Source: an uncultured Muribaculaceae bacterium (lineage in GTDB: Bacteria > Bacteroidota > Bacteroidia > Bacteroidales > Muribaculaceae). From it: DNA of 61,885 nucleotides. A program made the position numbers and the translations under genes. Position 1 is the stretch's first letter. Each line of letters starts with the position of its first letter. The notes beneath the pieces were generated by a model. The model did not search any database. It worked only from the letters and a program-made list of their open reading frames with translations, and was not told the DNA's origin. The stretch covers positions 1 through 61,885 of the forward strand of contig CALUNI010000003.1 in NCBI GenBank assembly GCA_944321905.1. Reading direction: 5' to 3'. Positions 9,301-19,110 of this stretch are shown here, one piece after another.

Positions 9301-10899
9301 CTCACGAATCGGATCTATAGCCGGATTGGTGACTTGGGCAAATTGTTGACGGAAATAATTGAATAGCAGTTGTGGCTTGTCTGACAGCACGGCAAGCGGA
9401 GTGTCATTTCCCATGGACGACGTAGGTTCAACCCCTTTATCGCACATTGGAATTATTATCCTTTCTATATCTTCTCTCGTAAAGCCAAATGCACGCAACC
9501 GACAATCATAATCGTCAACCGAGTTGCTCACCTTTCGTCCGCTGCGCAGCATGTCAAGCTCTATACGATTGGCAGACAGCCATTTCCGATAAGGCTTGGC
9601 CGATGCAAGCTCTTCTTTTATCTCGCTATCGTAATATATCTTACCTTCTTGTGTATCTACAAGCAGAATCTTGCCCGGCTGCAAGCGGCCTTTCTCCTTT
9701 ATGCTTTCTGGCGCAAAACCAATTACGCCCGACTCGCTGGCCACAACCATAATGTCGTTTTTGGTAATAAGGTAACGAGCCGGACGCAAGCCATTACGGT
9801 CAAGCATACCCCCGGCATACCGTCCATCGCTGAAGAGCAACGCAGCCGGGCCGTCCCATGGCTCCATAAGAATAGAATGGTATTCATAAAAAGCCTTTAA
9901 GTCCTCGCTTATGGGATTCTTATCGTTAAACGACTCGGGAACAAGCATTGCCATGGCATGGGGAAGGCTCAGCCCCGACATGACAAAAAATTCCAACACA
10001 TTGTCGAGCGAGGCACTGTCGCTCATGCCCGGCTGTACTATGGGTCGTATCTCTTTTATGTCGCCAAGCGTCGGCGTTGAAAGTACGCTTTCCCGCGCTT
10101 CCATCCAACCCCGGTTACCCCTTATGGTGTTAATCTCCCCGTTATGGGCAAGCAGACGAAAAGGCTGAGCAAGACTCCACGTAGGGAACGTATTGGTACT
10201 GAAACGCGAATGCACTATAGCCATGCCACTGGTAAAATATGGCTGCGTGAGATCGGTAAAATACTTGCGTACCTGTATCGACGAGAGCATCCCCTTGTAA
10301 ACGATGTTCTTGCTCGACAACGACACTATGTAAAAATCGGGGTCGGTGACTCGCTTTTCTATTTTTTTCCGTATTCGGTATAGTATGCGGTCGATATTGG
10401 CAATATCAGTCACGCCGGTGACAAACACCTGTTTTATGTCGGGCTCTGTTTGCAACGCACTTTCGCCCAATACTTCAGAATTCACCGGGACCGAACGTAA
10501 ATGCATCAATGTCAAGCCTTCACGCTCTATTTCCTCGATCATGATACTCAATATCGCTGATTGCTTCTCTTTATTCTTGGGCAAAAACACAAGCCCCGTA
10601 CCATACTTTCCTTTTTCAGGCACGGGGATGCCTTGCAGCAAAATGAACTCGTGCGGAATTTGAAGCATTATCCCGGCACCATCGCCAGTTTTGTTGTCTG
10701 CACCCTCAGCTCCGCGATGTTTCATGTTTTCCAAAACCTTCAGAGCCGAATCTACCAATTCGTGCGACTTATTGCCATGAATGTCAACAATCATTCCCAC
10801 ACCACAAGCATCGTGTTCGTTGGCCGGGTCGTAAAGCCCTACTTGCTGCCTACAACCCCTCGGCTGAGTATAGTTGGCTGCATCACGCATCTTCTCCAT
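6382..10899 (-). CDS. gltB: Glutamate synthase large (alpha) subunit
   Basis: Makes two glutamates from glutamine and 2-oxoglutarate, channelling ammonia between the glutaminase and synthase sites. It has 1505 residues, the family's full length. The N-terminus HDACGVGM places the nucleophile at Cys32, so a propeptide of 31 residues is probably cleaved off. The central and FMN/synthase domains are intact (KPGEGGQLPG, GGTGASPASS), with the cluster cysteines in CHANTCPVGVATQD, and a C-terminal GXGXG beta-helix region. It is the first gene of the gltB-gltD-asnB operon. A putative Bacteroidota promoter lies about 50-80 bp upstream of the start. No frameshift is seen. Confidence 0.97.
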   Translation of the reverse strand: MEKMRDAANYTQPRGCRQQVGLYDPANEHDACGVGMIVDIHGNKSHELVDSALKVLENMKHRGAEGADNKTGDGAGIMLQIPHEFILLQGIPVPEKGKYGTGLVFLPKNKEKQSAILSIMIEEIEREGLTLMHLRSVPVNSEVLGESALQTEPDIKQVFVTGVTDIANIDRILYRIRKKIEKRVTDPDFYIVSLSSKNIVYKGMLSSIQVRKYFTDLTQPYFTSGMAIVHSRFSTNTFPTWSLAQPFRLLAHNGEINTIRGNRGWMEARESVLSTPTLGDIKEIRPIVQPGMSDSASLDNVLEFFVMSGLSLPHAMAMLVPESFNDKNPISEDLKAFYEYHSILMEPWDGPAALLFSDGRYAGGMLDRNGLRPARYLITKNDIMVVASESGVIGFAPESIKEKGRLQPGKILLVDTQEGKIYYDSEIKEELASAKPYRKWLSANRIELDMLRSGRKVSNSVDDYDCRLRAFGFTREDIERIIIPMCDKGVEPTSSMGNDTPLAVLSDKPQLLFNYFRQQFAQVTNPAIDPIREELVMSLIEYIGAVGTNILMPDESHCKMVRLPHPILTNTQLDILCNIRYKGFSTVKLPMSFEVSRGVSGLRDALSRLCTDAEEAVSNGVNYIILSDRDIDDAHAAIPSLLAVSAVHHHLISVQKRVQTALVVESGEIREVMHVALLLGYGASAINPYMVFAVLDNLSRSGEVPMHYETAEKNYIKAVCKGLFKIMSKMGISTIRSYRGAKIFEPVGLGEELLKDYFGSSLSSIGGIGLKEIASDYIKFHDAGFVGNHEGELLPHVGLYSYRKDGELHAWNPDTISALQLSTRLGSYKKFKEFTRRVDEKSSPIFLRDFFGFKKHPIPIEQVEPVENIVKHFVTGAISFGAISQEAHEALALAMNELGCRSNTGEGGEDEARFAGSVDGISLNSKTKQVASGRFGVTADYLVNAEEIQIKVAQGAKPGEGGQLPGFKVDKVIARTRHSIPGISLISPPPHHDIYSIEDLAQLIFDLKNVNPKAKISVKLVAESGVGTIAAGVVKAKADLIVISGAEGGTGASPASSVRYAGISPEIGLSETQQTLVMNGLRGQVRLQTDGQLKTGRDVVSMALLGADEFAFGTAALIVLGCVMMRKCHANTCPVGVATQDAKLREHFRGHYKYVVNYFRFLAEEVREYLAEMGFTRFDDIVGRSDLIEIKPAQYGAKQLLLDFSRILYKEQSNAAIHNVTCQVHDIANVKDVQMIEAAREAIENGKEVSLEYAVANTDRAVGAMLSGAVASRHGNAGLPDRTINVQFKGSAGQSFGAFLAHGISFKLEGEANDYLGKGLSGGHISVQPPVRSNFEAEKNIIAGNTLLYGATSGEVYINGRVGERFAVRNSGAIAVVEGVGDHCCEYMTGGRVVVLGETGRNFAAGMSGGVAYVWDKNHNFDYFCNMEMVELSLLDDNTARKELHELVRQHYFYTGSHLARTMLDNWSNYVDDFIQVTPIEYKKVLAEEQMRRLQQKIAEVQRDY

Positions 10900-10946
10900 T
10901 TTGTCTTTTTTATCGTATTACTTGAATATTATTTATATTTTGCTTG

Positions 10947-10981
10947 CAAATATATATACATTCTTTCAATTTGCTCACAAA
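10947..10981 (-). promoter_or_regulatory. Putative gltB operon promoter
   Basis: On the minus strand TATATTTG (complement of 10947-10954) matches the Bacteroidota -7 box TAnnTTTG exactly. A TTTG (10978-10981) lies 23 bp upstream, longer than the usual 19-21 bp, so the -33 assignment is weak. Confidence 0.45.
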
Positions 10982-11330
10982 AGCATCATATTTTTTTCAA
11001 CCAAAAGAAGCAAAAAGTAGAAAAAGTGTGCATGTCGCTTGACTGAAAAGAGGAATTATATTACACATGCACGTAGATAAAAGCAGCTTTCCCATTGGAT
11101 ATGTGTGACTTCTATAATTTTAGTTTTCAAGGCACGAGCCGCAGGCATAGCGGGCTATGTCATGGTTTGCGCCTTGAAAAGATGCCAACAGAAACTAAAA
11201 AGCGGCATAAAAAGCATTCCCAAAACAAATATTTGCGGTCTAATGGCCGTTTTGGGTTAAAGACACACGAGACTGCGGAGACAAGCCTTGGTCAAGCGAA
11301 GTTTGCCTACCCTATTCTATAACACAAAAA
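10982..11330. other. Gene-free region with several hairpins upstream of gltB
   Basis: This lies between the gltB promoter and the terminator of the gyrA-linked TPR gene. It holds an outer stem TTTTCAAGGC (11124-11133) with GCCTTGAAAA (11171-11180), an inner hairpin CATAG-CGGG-CTATG (11146-11159), and a separate stem CCCAAAAC (11219-11226) with GTTTTGGG (11249-11256). A weaker ACACAT/ATGTGT pair sits near 11062 and 11100. No credible coding frame is visible. Confidence 0.5.
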
Positions 11331-11360
11331 AGAGGGTGTGCTTTTTTCGGCACACCCTCT
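11331..11360 (-). terminator. Intrinsic terminator of the gyrA-TPR transcript
   Basis: An 11-bp stem, AGAGGGTGTGC (11331-11341) paired with 11350-11360, is followed on the minus strand by a run of six T. It lies 24 bp after the TPR stop. Confidence 0.85.
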
Positions 11361-11384
11361 ACATTACTACTTATTATCAAGTTA

Positions 11385-12416
11385 TTATTTTTTCAAGCGA
11401 TCGTTAACCCAGTTGAGCATTCTTTGAGCCTCGGAATTGGCCGGGTCAAGTTCCACAGCCTTTTCAAGATATGGCTTTGCTTCCAAGCAGATCGGGTCGA
11501 TAAGCTTGCCAAGTTCCTCGTCGGTAAGGTTAAGGTTTTCCTCGGCATTCATAATGTTGACAGCCTTGTTGTTGTAATAGCGTCCCACGTGATATTGAGC
11601 CAAAGCAAGAGTAGGATCCTTTTCGGCAGCTTCCTTATAGTACTTGATAGCCTGCTCTATGTCCTCGGTCTTGGACTCTACCAATATGCCCTTGAACAAT
11701 ATAAAGATAGCCTCATTAGGACAATTCTGCATTGCAGTGTTAAGGATGTTGTCGCACTCGTCATACTTCTTCTCTTGCAACAGCTTATCTACATTTATGC
11801 TCACAAGATACTTAATCATGTCGGTGCTTTCCTTGTAATCATAACCTTTCTTCAAAGCTTTGTAAAATACGTCGAGAGCCTTCTCGTTTTCCTTGGCCTG
11901 GAACAACATCACACCTTGATAGTAGCTAAACAATGCAACGGTAGAATCCGGAAGTTCGGGCTTCTTATCGCCAAGGAACTCAGCCTCGGGCAGTGAAACA
12001 TATATGCCCCATGCCTTTGCTGCAAGAGCATACTGATGGAGATCGTTGAACATGCTTCCCACTACGGCAAAGTCGTTATGGTGTCCTGCTACCTTATTTA
12101 CTATATCCTTTGAATATTTAGTTTTATACTTTTGCTTGCCCGTTTTCTTATCAATCTTCGGAGAACCGTCCTTGTTAACCTCAAGCACGGTGTCAAGAGG
12201 CAAAGCTTTCATAAACAGGTCATATCCATCAAGCAAAGCCTGACCGGTAGCTATGGTATCGATAGGCTGTTGCATGATAAGCTTAGCTTGAGCATCGTCA
12301 TACATGTCAAACTTTTCCTTTCCTTCCTTATATACAGGTTCTGCCGGATTATCAGCAGCGGCCATGTTGAACCCAACCAAAGAGGAGCAAGCCAAAAAAA
12401 GAGCTATTTTTTTCAT
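11385..12416 (-). CDS. Secreted tetratricopeptide-repeat protein
   Basis: A 343-residue protein with a clear signal peptide (residues 1 to about 21, ending in MAAA before DN), so it is exported to the periplasm or outer surface. After an N-terminal region without an obvious family there are TPR-like helical pairs from about residue 160 (NEKALDVFYKAL, DIEQAIKYYKEAAEKDP, AKPYLEKAVELDP), ending with a PANSEAQRMLNW repeat. TPR proteins usually scaffold protein contacts; no catalytic motif is seen. It lies 34 bp downstream of gyrA on the same strand and is followed by a strong terminator, so the two are probably co-transcribed. The partner is unknown. Confidence 0.85.
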   Translation of the reverse strand: MKKIALFLACSSLVGFNMAAADNPAEPVYKEGKEKFDMYDDAQAKLIMQQPIDTIATGQALLDGYDLFMKALPLDTVLEVNKDGSPKIDKKTGKQKYKTKYSKDIVNKVAGHHNDFAVVGSMFNDLHQYALAAKAWGIYVSLPEAEFLGDKKPELPDSTVALFSYYQGVMLFQAKENEKALDVFYKALKKGYDYKESTDMIKYLVSINVDKLLQEKKYDECDNILNTAMQNCPNEAIFILFKGILVESKTEDIEQAIKYYKEAAEKDPTLALAQYHVGRYYNNKAVNIMNAEENLNLTDEELGKLIDPICLEAKPYLEKAVELDPANSEAQRMLNWVNDRLKK

Positions 12417-12450
12417 CTCGTTTTAAAATTAAAGATTATAATTAGGTTTA

Positions 12451-15066
12451 TTATTCATTTTGTTCTTCGCTGTCATCGTCTCCGTCAATGCCGGTCGAAT
12501 CGGCATCAGCATCGCCATCGTAAGAATCATCATCCTTGTCATAAGGCAATTCCGGCATATTTTCTTCTGTCGGACGGACAACCAATTCGCTTTCTTCACC
12601 GCCGGCCGAGGCCACTTCTTCGTCTTTCTCCGAAATAACCTTGCATACCGATGCTATTTCATCGTTGCGTTTTTCGAGGTTAATGAGCTTGACCCCCTGT
12701 GTCGCACGCCCCATCACACGCAAGTCAGAAACATGCACACGTATTGTAATGCCCGACTTATTGATTATGACCAAATCGTTATTGTCGTTGACTCGCTTCA
12801 TCGACACAAGCATTCCGGTCTTGTCGGTTATGTTCATTGTCTTGACACCCTTGCCGCCACGGTTCGTTATGCGGTAATCATCGATAGAAGAACGCTTGCC
12901 ATAGCCCTGTTCCGATACCACAAGAATCGTGTCTTCGGTTCCTTGCGGCATACATATCATGCCTATAACCTCGTCTTCGTCGTTGTCGAGCGTCATGCCT
13001 TTCACACCGGCAGCCACGCGTCCCATTGCCCGCACCTTCGATTCGTGGAAACGTATGGCCTTGCCAAACTTATTGGCCATGATTACGTCGCAATTCGAGT
13101 CGGTCAAGCGCACTTGTATCACCTGGTCGTCCTCTCTAATCGATATGGCATTAACCCCGTTGGCTCTCGGACGGGCATACGCGCTTAGGCAAGTCTTTTT
13201 CACAAGCCCCTTCTTGGTACAGAATATCAAATTATGAGTACTATTGTATTCCGGGTCAGAAAGGTTCTTTACTGCGATAAAGGCATTGATTTTGTCATCG
13301 GCATCGATATTGAGCATGTTTTGCACGGCACGTCCCTTTGAATTGCGTGCTCCCTCGGGCAATTCATATACCTTCAGCCAGTAACAACGTCCTTTTTGCG
13401 TGAAGAACAGCACGTAACTGTGCATCGACGCAGTGTATATATATTCTATGAAATCAGAGTCGCGCGTGTCGCTGCCTTTAACGCCCACGCCACCGCGATT
13501 CTGGGCTCTGAACTCCGACAACGGGGTGCGCTTGATATAGCCAAGGTGCGAGATGGTTATAATCATGTGGTCGTCGGCATAAAAATCTTCGGCGTTAAAG
13601 TCTTCCGAAGCATACACAATCTCGGTCTTGCGCTCGTCGCCATACTTATCCCTGATTTCAACCAACTCGTCTTCTATCACCTTGCGGCGCGTGTCATCGT
13701 TATTCAAAATGTCTTTCAAGTAATTAGCCGTGCGCAACAACTCGTCGCGCTCGTCATGCAACTTGTTCTGGTCGAGCTTTGTCAAATCGCCAAGACGCAT
13801 CTCCACTATTGCCTTGGCTTGGATATCGTCAAGGTTGAAACGGTCGCACAACCGTTGACGCGCCTCGCTGCGCGAGTCGCTCGACCTAATTATCTTGACC
13901 ACTTCGTCGATATTGTCCGAAGCTATTATCAGCCCTTCCACTATGTGGAGGCGATCCTCGGTTTTTTTAAGTCTGAACTTGCTGCGACGTATTACCACAT
14001 CGTTACGGTGGTCAAGGAAATATTGTAAAAGTTGCTTCAAGTTCAGCGTCTTGGGACGCCCGTTCACAAGCGCCACGTTGTTCACGCTGAACGAGGACTG
14101 CAATTGCGTCATCTTAAACAACTTGTTCAACACCACATTGGCGTTGGCATCGCGCTTGATGTCTATCACAATCCGCATCCCTCGCATGTCGCTCTCGTCG
14201 TTGATGTTTGATATGCCGTCTATCTTCTTTTCGACCACAAGCGCGGCAATGCTTTCAATCAAGACTTTCCTGTTGACATTATATGGTATTTCGGTTACGA
14301 TAATCTTATCACCGTTATCGTCCGACTCTATCTCGGTCTTTGCCCTTACTACAATACGCCCCTGCCCGGTCTCGAAAGCCTTCTTCACTCCGTCATAGCC
14401 GTAAATTATTCCACCTGTCGGGAAATCGGGAGCTTTTATGTATTGCATCAGTTCAGCCACGTCGATTTCGGGGTTCTCTATCAATGCAAGACACGCATTT
14501 ATCGATTCCGTGAGGTTATGAGGCGGCATGTTGGTAGCCATGCCCACGGCTATGCCCGAAGCCCCGTTCACAAGCAAATTGGGGAACCTCGTCGGCAACA
14601 CTACCGGCTCGGAACAAGTGGCATCAAAATTCGGCACCATGTCAACGGTATCCTCGTCTATGTCGCGAAGCATTTCTTCGCCCATGCGGCTCAACCTCGC
14701 CTCGGTATAACGCATCGCTGCAGGATTGTCTCCATCAATAGAACCGAAATTTCCCTGTCCGTCAACCAACGGATAGCGTAAGGCCCAATCTTGAGCCAAG
14801 CGAACCATGGTGAGATAAATCGACGAGTCGCCGTGGGGGTGATACTTACCCATGACTTCACCCACTATACGTGCCGACTTCTTTGTTGGGGCATTGTGGA
14901 AGTTACCCAATTTTTCCATTCCGAAGAGTACCCTTCTGTGTACCGGCTTAAAGCCGTCGCGCACATCGGGCAGCGCACGAGACACAATCACCGACATCGA
15001 ATAATCGATATACGACGACTTCATCTCATTTTCAATGTTGATCTTTAATATTCGATCTTCTGACAT
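12451..15066 (-). CDS. gyrA: DNA gyrase subunit A
   Basis: Breaks and rejoins DNA to introduce negative supercoils with GyrB. The 871-residue protein has the catalytic tyrosine in MRYTEARL (Tyr120) and a C-terminal six-bladed pinwheel with several GxKG-type repeats ([20 protein letters not shown]) ending in a very acidic tail ([13 protein letters not shown]). The quinolone-determining region reads [14 protein letters not shown]: Ser81 corresponds to E. coli Ser83, but the residue matching Asp87 is Leu85 (codon CTC, 14812-14814). A good Bacteroidota promoter lies upstream at 15135-15165. Confidence 0.97.
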   Translation of the reverse strand: MSEDRILKINIENEMKSSYIDYSMSVIVSRALPDVRDGFKPVHRRVLFGMEKLGNFHNAPTKKSARIVGEVMGKYHPHGDSSIYLTMVRLAQDWALRYPLVDGQGNFGSIDGDNPAAMRYTEARLSRMGEEMLRDIDEDTVDMVPNFDATCSEPVVLPTRFPNLLVNGASGIAVGMATNMPPHNLTESINACLALIENPEIDVAELMQYIKAPDFPTGGIIYGYDGVKKAFETGQGRIVVRAKTEIESDDNGDKIIVTEIPYNVNRKVLIESIAALVVEKKIDGISNINDESDMRGMRIVIDIKRDANANVVLNKLFKMTQLQSSFSVNNVALVNGRPKTLNLKQLLQYFLDHRNDVVIRRSKFRLKKTEDRLHIVEGLIIASDNIDEVVKIIRSSDSRSEARQRLCDRFNLDDIQAKAIVEMRLGDLTKLDQNKLHDERDELLRTANYLKDILNNDDTRRKVIEDELVEIRDKYGDERKTEIVYASEDFNAEDFYADDHMIITISHLGYIKRTPLSEFRAQNRGGVGVKGSDTRDSDFIEYIYTASMHSYVLFFTQKGRCYWLKVYELPEGARNSKGRAVQNMLNIDADDKINAFIAVKNLSDPEYNSTHNLIFCTKKGLVKKTCLSAYARPRANGVNAISIREDDQVIQVRLTDSNCDVIMANKFGKAIRFHESKVRAMGRVAAGVKGMTLDNDEDEVIGMICMPQGTEDTILVVSEQGYGKRSSIDDYRITNRGGKGVKTMNITDKTGMLVSMKRVNDNNDLVIINKSGITIRVHVSDLRVMGRATQGVKLINLEKRNDEIASVCKVISEKDEEVASAGGEESELVVRPTEENMPELPYDKDDDSYDGDADADSTGIDGDDDSEEQNE

Positions 15067-15134
15067 ATTTTATTACGATAATTACCTAATCTACGCCGTC
15101 CTTACGACGATACTTACTTAAGCGTTTTAGCACA

Positions 15135-15165
15135 CAAAGATAGTACTATAAACGCTACCGCACAA
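15135..15165 (-). promoter_or_regulatory. gyrA promoter
   Basis: On the minus strand TTG (15163-15165) is followed after 20 bp by TATCTTTG (15135-15142), an exact TAnnTTTG -7 box at the expected spacing, about 70 bp upstream of the gyrA start. Confidence 0.7.
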
Positions 15166-15317
15166 GTCATTTAATGATTTTTTCCTATCCCCGCGCACTC
15201 TCCACATGGCATTCCCACGCTTTATGCCATGCCATGCTTTGCAATACCGTCCGGCTCCCGTCACGGCATTACAAGCAGCCCCTAAAACCCTAATATTTCC
15301 ACATCTGGCATATTTTA
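15166..15317. other. Spacer between divergent gyrA and purL promoters
   Basis: This is the middle of the 324-bp gyrA/purL intergenic region. It is richer in C than its surroundings on the plus strand and contains a short CATGGCAT/ATGCCATG repeat cluster (near 15207-15238). I see no gene and no further promoter in it. Confidence 0.4.
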
Positions 15318-15348
15318 TTGTTTAATTTGACCGTTTTCACTAAATTTG
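15318..15348 (+). promoter_or_regulatory. purL operon promoter
   Basis: TTG (15318-15320), a 20-bp spacer and TAAATTTG (15341-15348) match the Bacteroidota sigma-factor consensus. The purL ATG follows about 42 bp downstream. Confidence 0.72.
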
Positions 15349-15390
15349 TAGCGAAATACAAAATTCGTAATTCTATATCATTCTCCTGTT

Positions 15391-18300
15391 ATGATAACAT
15401 TCTTTAAAAAAGAGAGCATAACATATTATGCGATTGACTCTGACCACGCTTTTTCTAACGATGAGATACAGAAACTTTCATGGCTGCTTGGCAATGCGTC
15501 GAAAGTCGATGAAAATGTCATAAAAGGCACATTCATCGGGCCTCGGCGTGAGATGATAACGCCGTGGAGCACGAATGCAGTGGAAATAACCCAGAACATG
15601 GGCTTGAACGGGATTAACCGCATCGAGGAATTCACAGCTTCCGACGAGGCCTCTCCCAAATACGACAAGATGCTGCAACGAATCTACAACGGCCTCGACC
15701 AGTCTGTATTCCTAATAACAAAGGCTCCGGAAGAAATAGTACACATCGACAATATCGAAGAATACAACAAAGCAGAAGGTCTGGCTCTCAATCCCGATGA
15801 AATAGAATACCTTAAGCAATTGAGCGACAAACTTGGCCGCCCGCTGACCGACAGTGAAGTTTTCGGATTTTCCCAAGTCAACTCCGAGCATTGCCGGCAC
15901 AAAATATTCAACGGCAAGTTCGTAATCGACGGCAAAGAAATGCCAATGTCGCTTTTCAAGATGATAAAGAAAACCTCGCAAGAGAACCCAAATAAGCTTG
16001 TATCGGCCTACAAAGATAACGTCGCATTCGTCGATGGCCCCAAGATTATGCAGTTTGCCCCAAAGAATCCCGACCGTCCCGACTATTTCGAGACAAAAAA
16101 AATCGACACGGTAATTTCTTTAAAGGCCGAAACGCACAACTTCCCGACGACGGTCGAGCCGTTTAACGGCGCAGCCACCGGCTCGGGCGGCGAAATACGC
16201 GACCGCCTGGGTGGAGGCCGCGCAAGCCTGCCATTGGCCGGAACCGCCGTTTACATGACATCTTATCCGCGTCCCGACGGCGGCAGGGAATGGGAAAACA
16301 ATTGTATGCCCGCCCGCCCTTGGCTATACCAAACTCCCGAAGAAATACTTATCAAAGCATCCAACGGAGCTTCAGACTTCGGAAACAAATTCGGGCAACC
16401 CCTTATTTGCGGTTCTGTGCTTACGTTTGAGCACTCCGAAGGCGACCGTCAATTGGCATACGACAAAGTCATCATGCTCGCAGGAGGCGTGGGTTTTGCC
16501 AACAAGCGTGATGCCATAAAAGGGACTCCCGTGCCGGGCGAGGAAGTTGTGCTGCTTGGCGGCGACAACTACCGCATAGGCATGGGCGGAGGCGCAGTAT
16601 CGTCGGTTGACACAGGACAATACGACAATTCCATCGAGCTCAACGCCGTGCAACGCGCCAATCCCGAAATGCAAAAACGCGTTTCCAACGTTATACGCGC
16701 ACTTGCCGAGTCCGACCGTAACCCTATAGTGTCGATTCACGACCACGGCGCAGGCGGACACTTGAACGCCCTGTCGGAACTCGTTGAGGAAACCGGCGGC
16801 ATAATACACATGGACGCTCTGCCGATAGGCGACCCCACCCTTTCTTCCAAAGAAATAATCGGCAACGAGTCTCAAGAACGAATGGGGATGGTGGTTGAAG
16901 GGAAAGACGTTGAATTGATACGAAAAATATCCGACCGCGAACGCTCTCCATTCTACGTAATCGGAGAAACCACCGGCGACCACCGATTTGTGTTTGAACA
17001 AAAAGACGGCATACGCCCCATCGACCTTGCCATGGGCGACATGTTTGGAAGCTCGCCGATAACGGTAATGAACGATGTCACCACCAAGCACGCATACCGC
17101 GACGTGGAGTACGACCCGGCAAGGATCCTCGAATACATCGAAAATGTGCTGCAACTCGAAAACGTAGCCTGCAAAGACTGGTTGACAAACAAAGTTGACC
17201 GTTCGATTACAGGCAAGATCGCCCGTCAACAATGCGTGGGCGAATTGCAATTGCCATTAAGCGACTGCGGTGTGGTTGCATTAGACTTCTCCGGCACATC
17301 GGGCATAGCAACTTCAATCGGACACGCACCACAAACGGCTCTAATCAGCCCCGAAGCCGGTTCGGTCATGTCAATAGCCGAAGCTCTTACCAACATTGTC
17401 GGCGCAAACCTCACCGACGGATTAAAGAGCGTGTCGTTGAGTGCCAACTGGATGTGGCCGTGCCGTAACGAGGGTGAAGATGCCGCGCTGTATTCGGCAG
17501 TAAAAGCTTGCAGCGACTTTGCCTGTGCCCTTGGCATAAACATACCGACAGGAAAAGACAGCTTGTCGATGACACAGAAATATGGCAATAAGAAAATCTT
17601 GGCACCGGGCACGGTAATAATTTCGGCTGCCGGCGAGGTAAGCGACGTGAAAAAGACCGTTTCGCCAGTTATAAAGAAATACATCGACAGCTCGCTTCTA
17701 TACATCGACTTCTCTTCCGACGAACTTAAGTTGGGAGGGTCGGCATTTGCCCAATCGCTCAATTATCTTGGAGCAGAGGCACCAACTGTAAAATCACCCG
17801 ATTACTTTATCGCCGCATTCAATGCAATGCAACAGTTGGTTGCCGAATCAAAGATTGCAGCACTGCATGACGTTTCGGCCGGTGGCTTGTTGACAACGCT
17901 GCTCGAAATGACATTCTCTAATGTCGATGGCGGCCTCGACATCAACGTGGATTCATTCAACGAAGCCGACCTCATAAAAATCCTGTTCGCCGAAAATCCG
18001 GCAGTAGTAGCGCAAATCGAAAACGACCAACTGGCCTACGTCAAGAACCTGCTTGACAATGCCGGAATCAAATACCACGAAATAGGAACTACATCAGAAG
18101 AACGCACAATCGAAGTCAACCACGACGGACACGAATACATGTTCTTCATCGACCATTTGCGAGACATGTGGTTCCATTCGTCATACCTGCTCGACACAAA
18201 ACAGAGCGGTGAGCAATGCGCAAAAGACCGATACGAAAACTACAAGCAGCAACCTATAAGGTTCTGCTTCAACGACGAATTTACCGGCAAAGCCTCCGAC

Positions 18301-19095
18301 CTCGGCATTACGGGATTCAGCCACAAGCCATCGGGAATTAAAGCTGCCATAATAAGAGAAAAAGGCGTGAACGGCGACCGCGAAATGGCATATTCGCTGT
18401 ATTATGCCGGCTTTGACGTTAAAGATGTACACATGACCGACCTTATATCGGGGCGCGAGACCCTCGAAGACGTGAACATGATAGTATTCTGTGGCGGATT
18501 CTCCAATTCCGACGTTCTCGGCTCGGCAAAAGGCTGGGCAGGAGGTTTCTTATGGAACGAGAAAGCCAAGAAAGCACTCGAAAACTTCTACAAACGCAAC
18601 GACACTTTGAGCCTTGGCGTATGCAACGGTTGCCAATTGATGGTGGAACTGAACCTCATCAATCCCGAACACACCAATCGCACCCTTATGCTACACAACG
18701 ATTCTCACAAATTTGAATCGCGATTCTTAAGCGTTGAGATTCCTCAAAACAATTCGGTGATGTTAGGCTCCCTCTCCGGCACCAAACTCGGCATATGGGT
18801 AGCTCACGGCGAAGGTAAGTTCTATTTGCCCGAAGATATCGAGAAATACAACGTTGTAGTCAAATATGCCTACGACTCATATCCTGCCAACCCCAACGGC
18901 TCGCCTTATGCAGTGGCAGGCATAGCATCGACCGACGGTCGCCACCTGGCAATGATGCCACACCTCGAACGCGCCATCTTCCCATGGCAATGCGGGTTCT
19001 ATCCCGGCGGATTAGACACCGACGATGTTACGCCATGGGCCGAAGCATTCGTCAATGCCCGCAAGTGGATTGAAAACATAAAAAACAACAAGTAA
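15391..19095 (+). CDS. purL: Phosphoribosylformylglycinamidine synthase, single-chain
   Basis: Catalyses the fourth purine step, FGAR plus glutamine and ATP to FGAM. At 1234 residues it is the large fused form, in which the PurL synthase domains and the PurQ glutaminase are one chain. Seen in order: the N-terminal PurS-like segment, a first ATP-grasp-unrelated AIRS-like half with HNFPTTVEPFNGAATGSGGEIRD, a second half with SIHDHGAGG and ALHDVSAGG, and the C-terminal class I glutaminase with nucleophile GVCNGCQLM and the HGEGKF segment. It heads a five-gene plus-strand operon; sppA follows after 15 bp. Confidence 0.97.
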   Translation: MITFFKKESITYYAIDSDHAFSNDEIQKLSWLLGNASKVDENVIKGTFIGPRREMITPWSTNAVEITQNMGLNGINRIEEFTASDEASPKYDKMLQRIYNGLDQSVFLITKAPEEIVHIDNIEEYNKAEGLALNPDEIEYLKQLSDKLGRPLTDSEVFGFSQVNSEHCRHKIFNGKFVIDGKEMPMSLFKMIKKTSQENPNKLVSAYKDNVAFVDGPKIMQFAPKNPDRPDYFETKKIDTVISLKAETHNFPTTVEPFNGAATGSGGEIRDRLGGGRASLPLAGTAVYMTSYPRPDGGREWENNCMPARPWLYQTPEEILIKASNGASDFGNKFGQPLICGSVLTFEHSEGDRQLAYDKVIMLAGGVGFANKRDAIKGTPVPGEEVVLLGGDNYRIGMGGGAVSSVDTGQYDNSIELNAVQRANPEMQKRVSNVIRALAESDRNPIVSIHDHGAGGHLNALSELVEETGGIIHMDALPIGDPTLSSKEIIGNESQERMGMVVEGKDVELIRKISDRERSPFYVIGETTGDHRFVFEQKDGIRPIDLAMGDMFGSSPITVMNDVTTKHAYRDVEYDPARILEYIENVLQLENVACKDWLTNKVDRSITGKIARQQCVGELQLPLSDCGVVALDFSGTSGIATSIGHAPQTALISPEAGSVMSIAEALTNIVGANLTDGLKSVSLSANWMWPCRNEGEDAALYSAVKACSDFACALGINIPTGKDSLSMTQKYGNKKILAPGTVIISAAGEVSDVKKTVSPVIKKYIDSSLLYIDFSSDELKLGGSAFAQSLNYLGAEAPTVKSPDYFIAAFNAMQQLVAESKIAALHDVSAGGLLTTLLEMTFSNVDGGLDINVDSFNEADLIKILFAENPAVVAQIENDQLAYVKNLLDNAGIKYHEIGTTSEERTIEVNHDGHEYMFFIDHLRDMWFHSSYLLDTKQSGEQCAKDRYENYKQQPIRFCFNDEFTGKASDLGITGFSHKPSGIKAAIIREKGVNGDREMAYSLYYAGFDVKDVHMTDLISGRETLEDVNMIVFCGGFSNSDVLGSAKGWAGGFLWNEKAKKALENFYKRNDTLSLGVCNGCQLMVELNLINPEHTNRTLMLHNDSHKFESRFLSVEIPQNNSVMLGSLSGTKLGIWVAHGEGKFYLPEDIEKYNVVVKYAYDSYPANPNGSPYAVAGIASTDGRHLAMMPHLERAIFPWQCGFYPGGLDTDDVTPWAEAFVNARKWIENIKNNK

Positions 19096-19110
19096 TAATC
19101 TCCACACACG

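Noticed and set aside
12460..13188. A 242-residue open frame antisense to the gyrA 3' part
   Set aside because: Shadow of the gyrA pinwheel domain and its acidic tail.
16372..17250. A 292-residue open frame antisense to purL
   Set aside because: It lies fully inside a well-supported gene, has Cys/His/Tyr-rich content typical of a shadow frame and no promoter.
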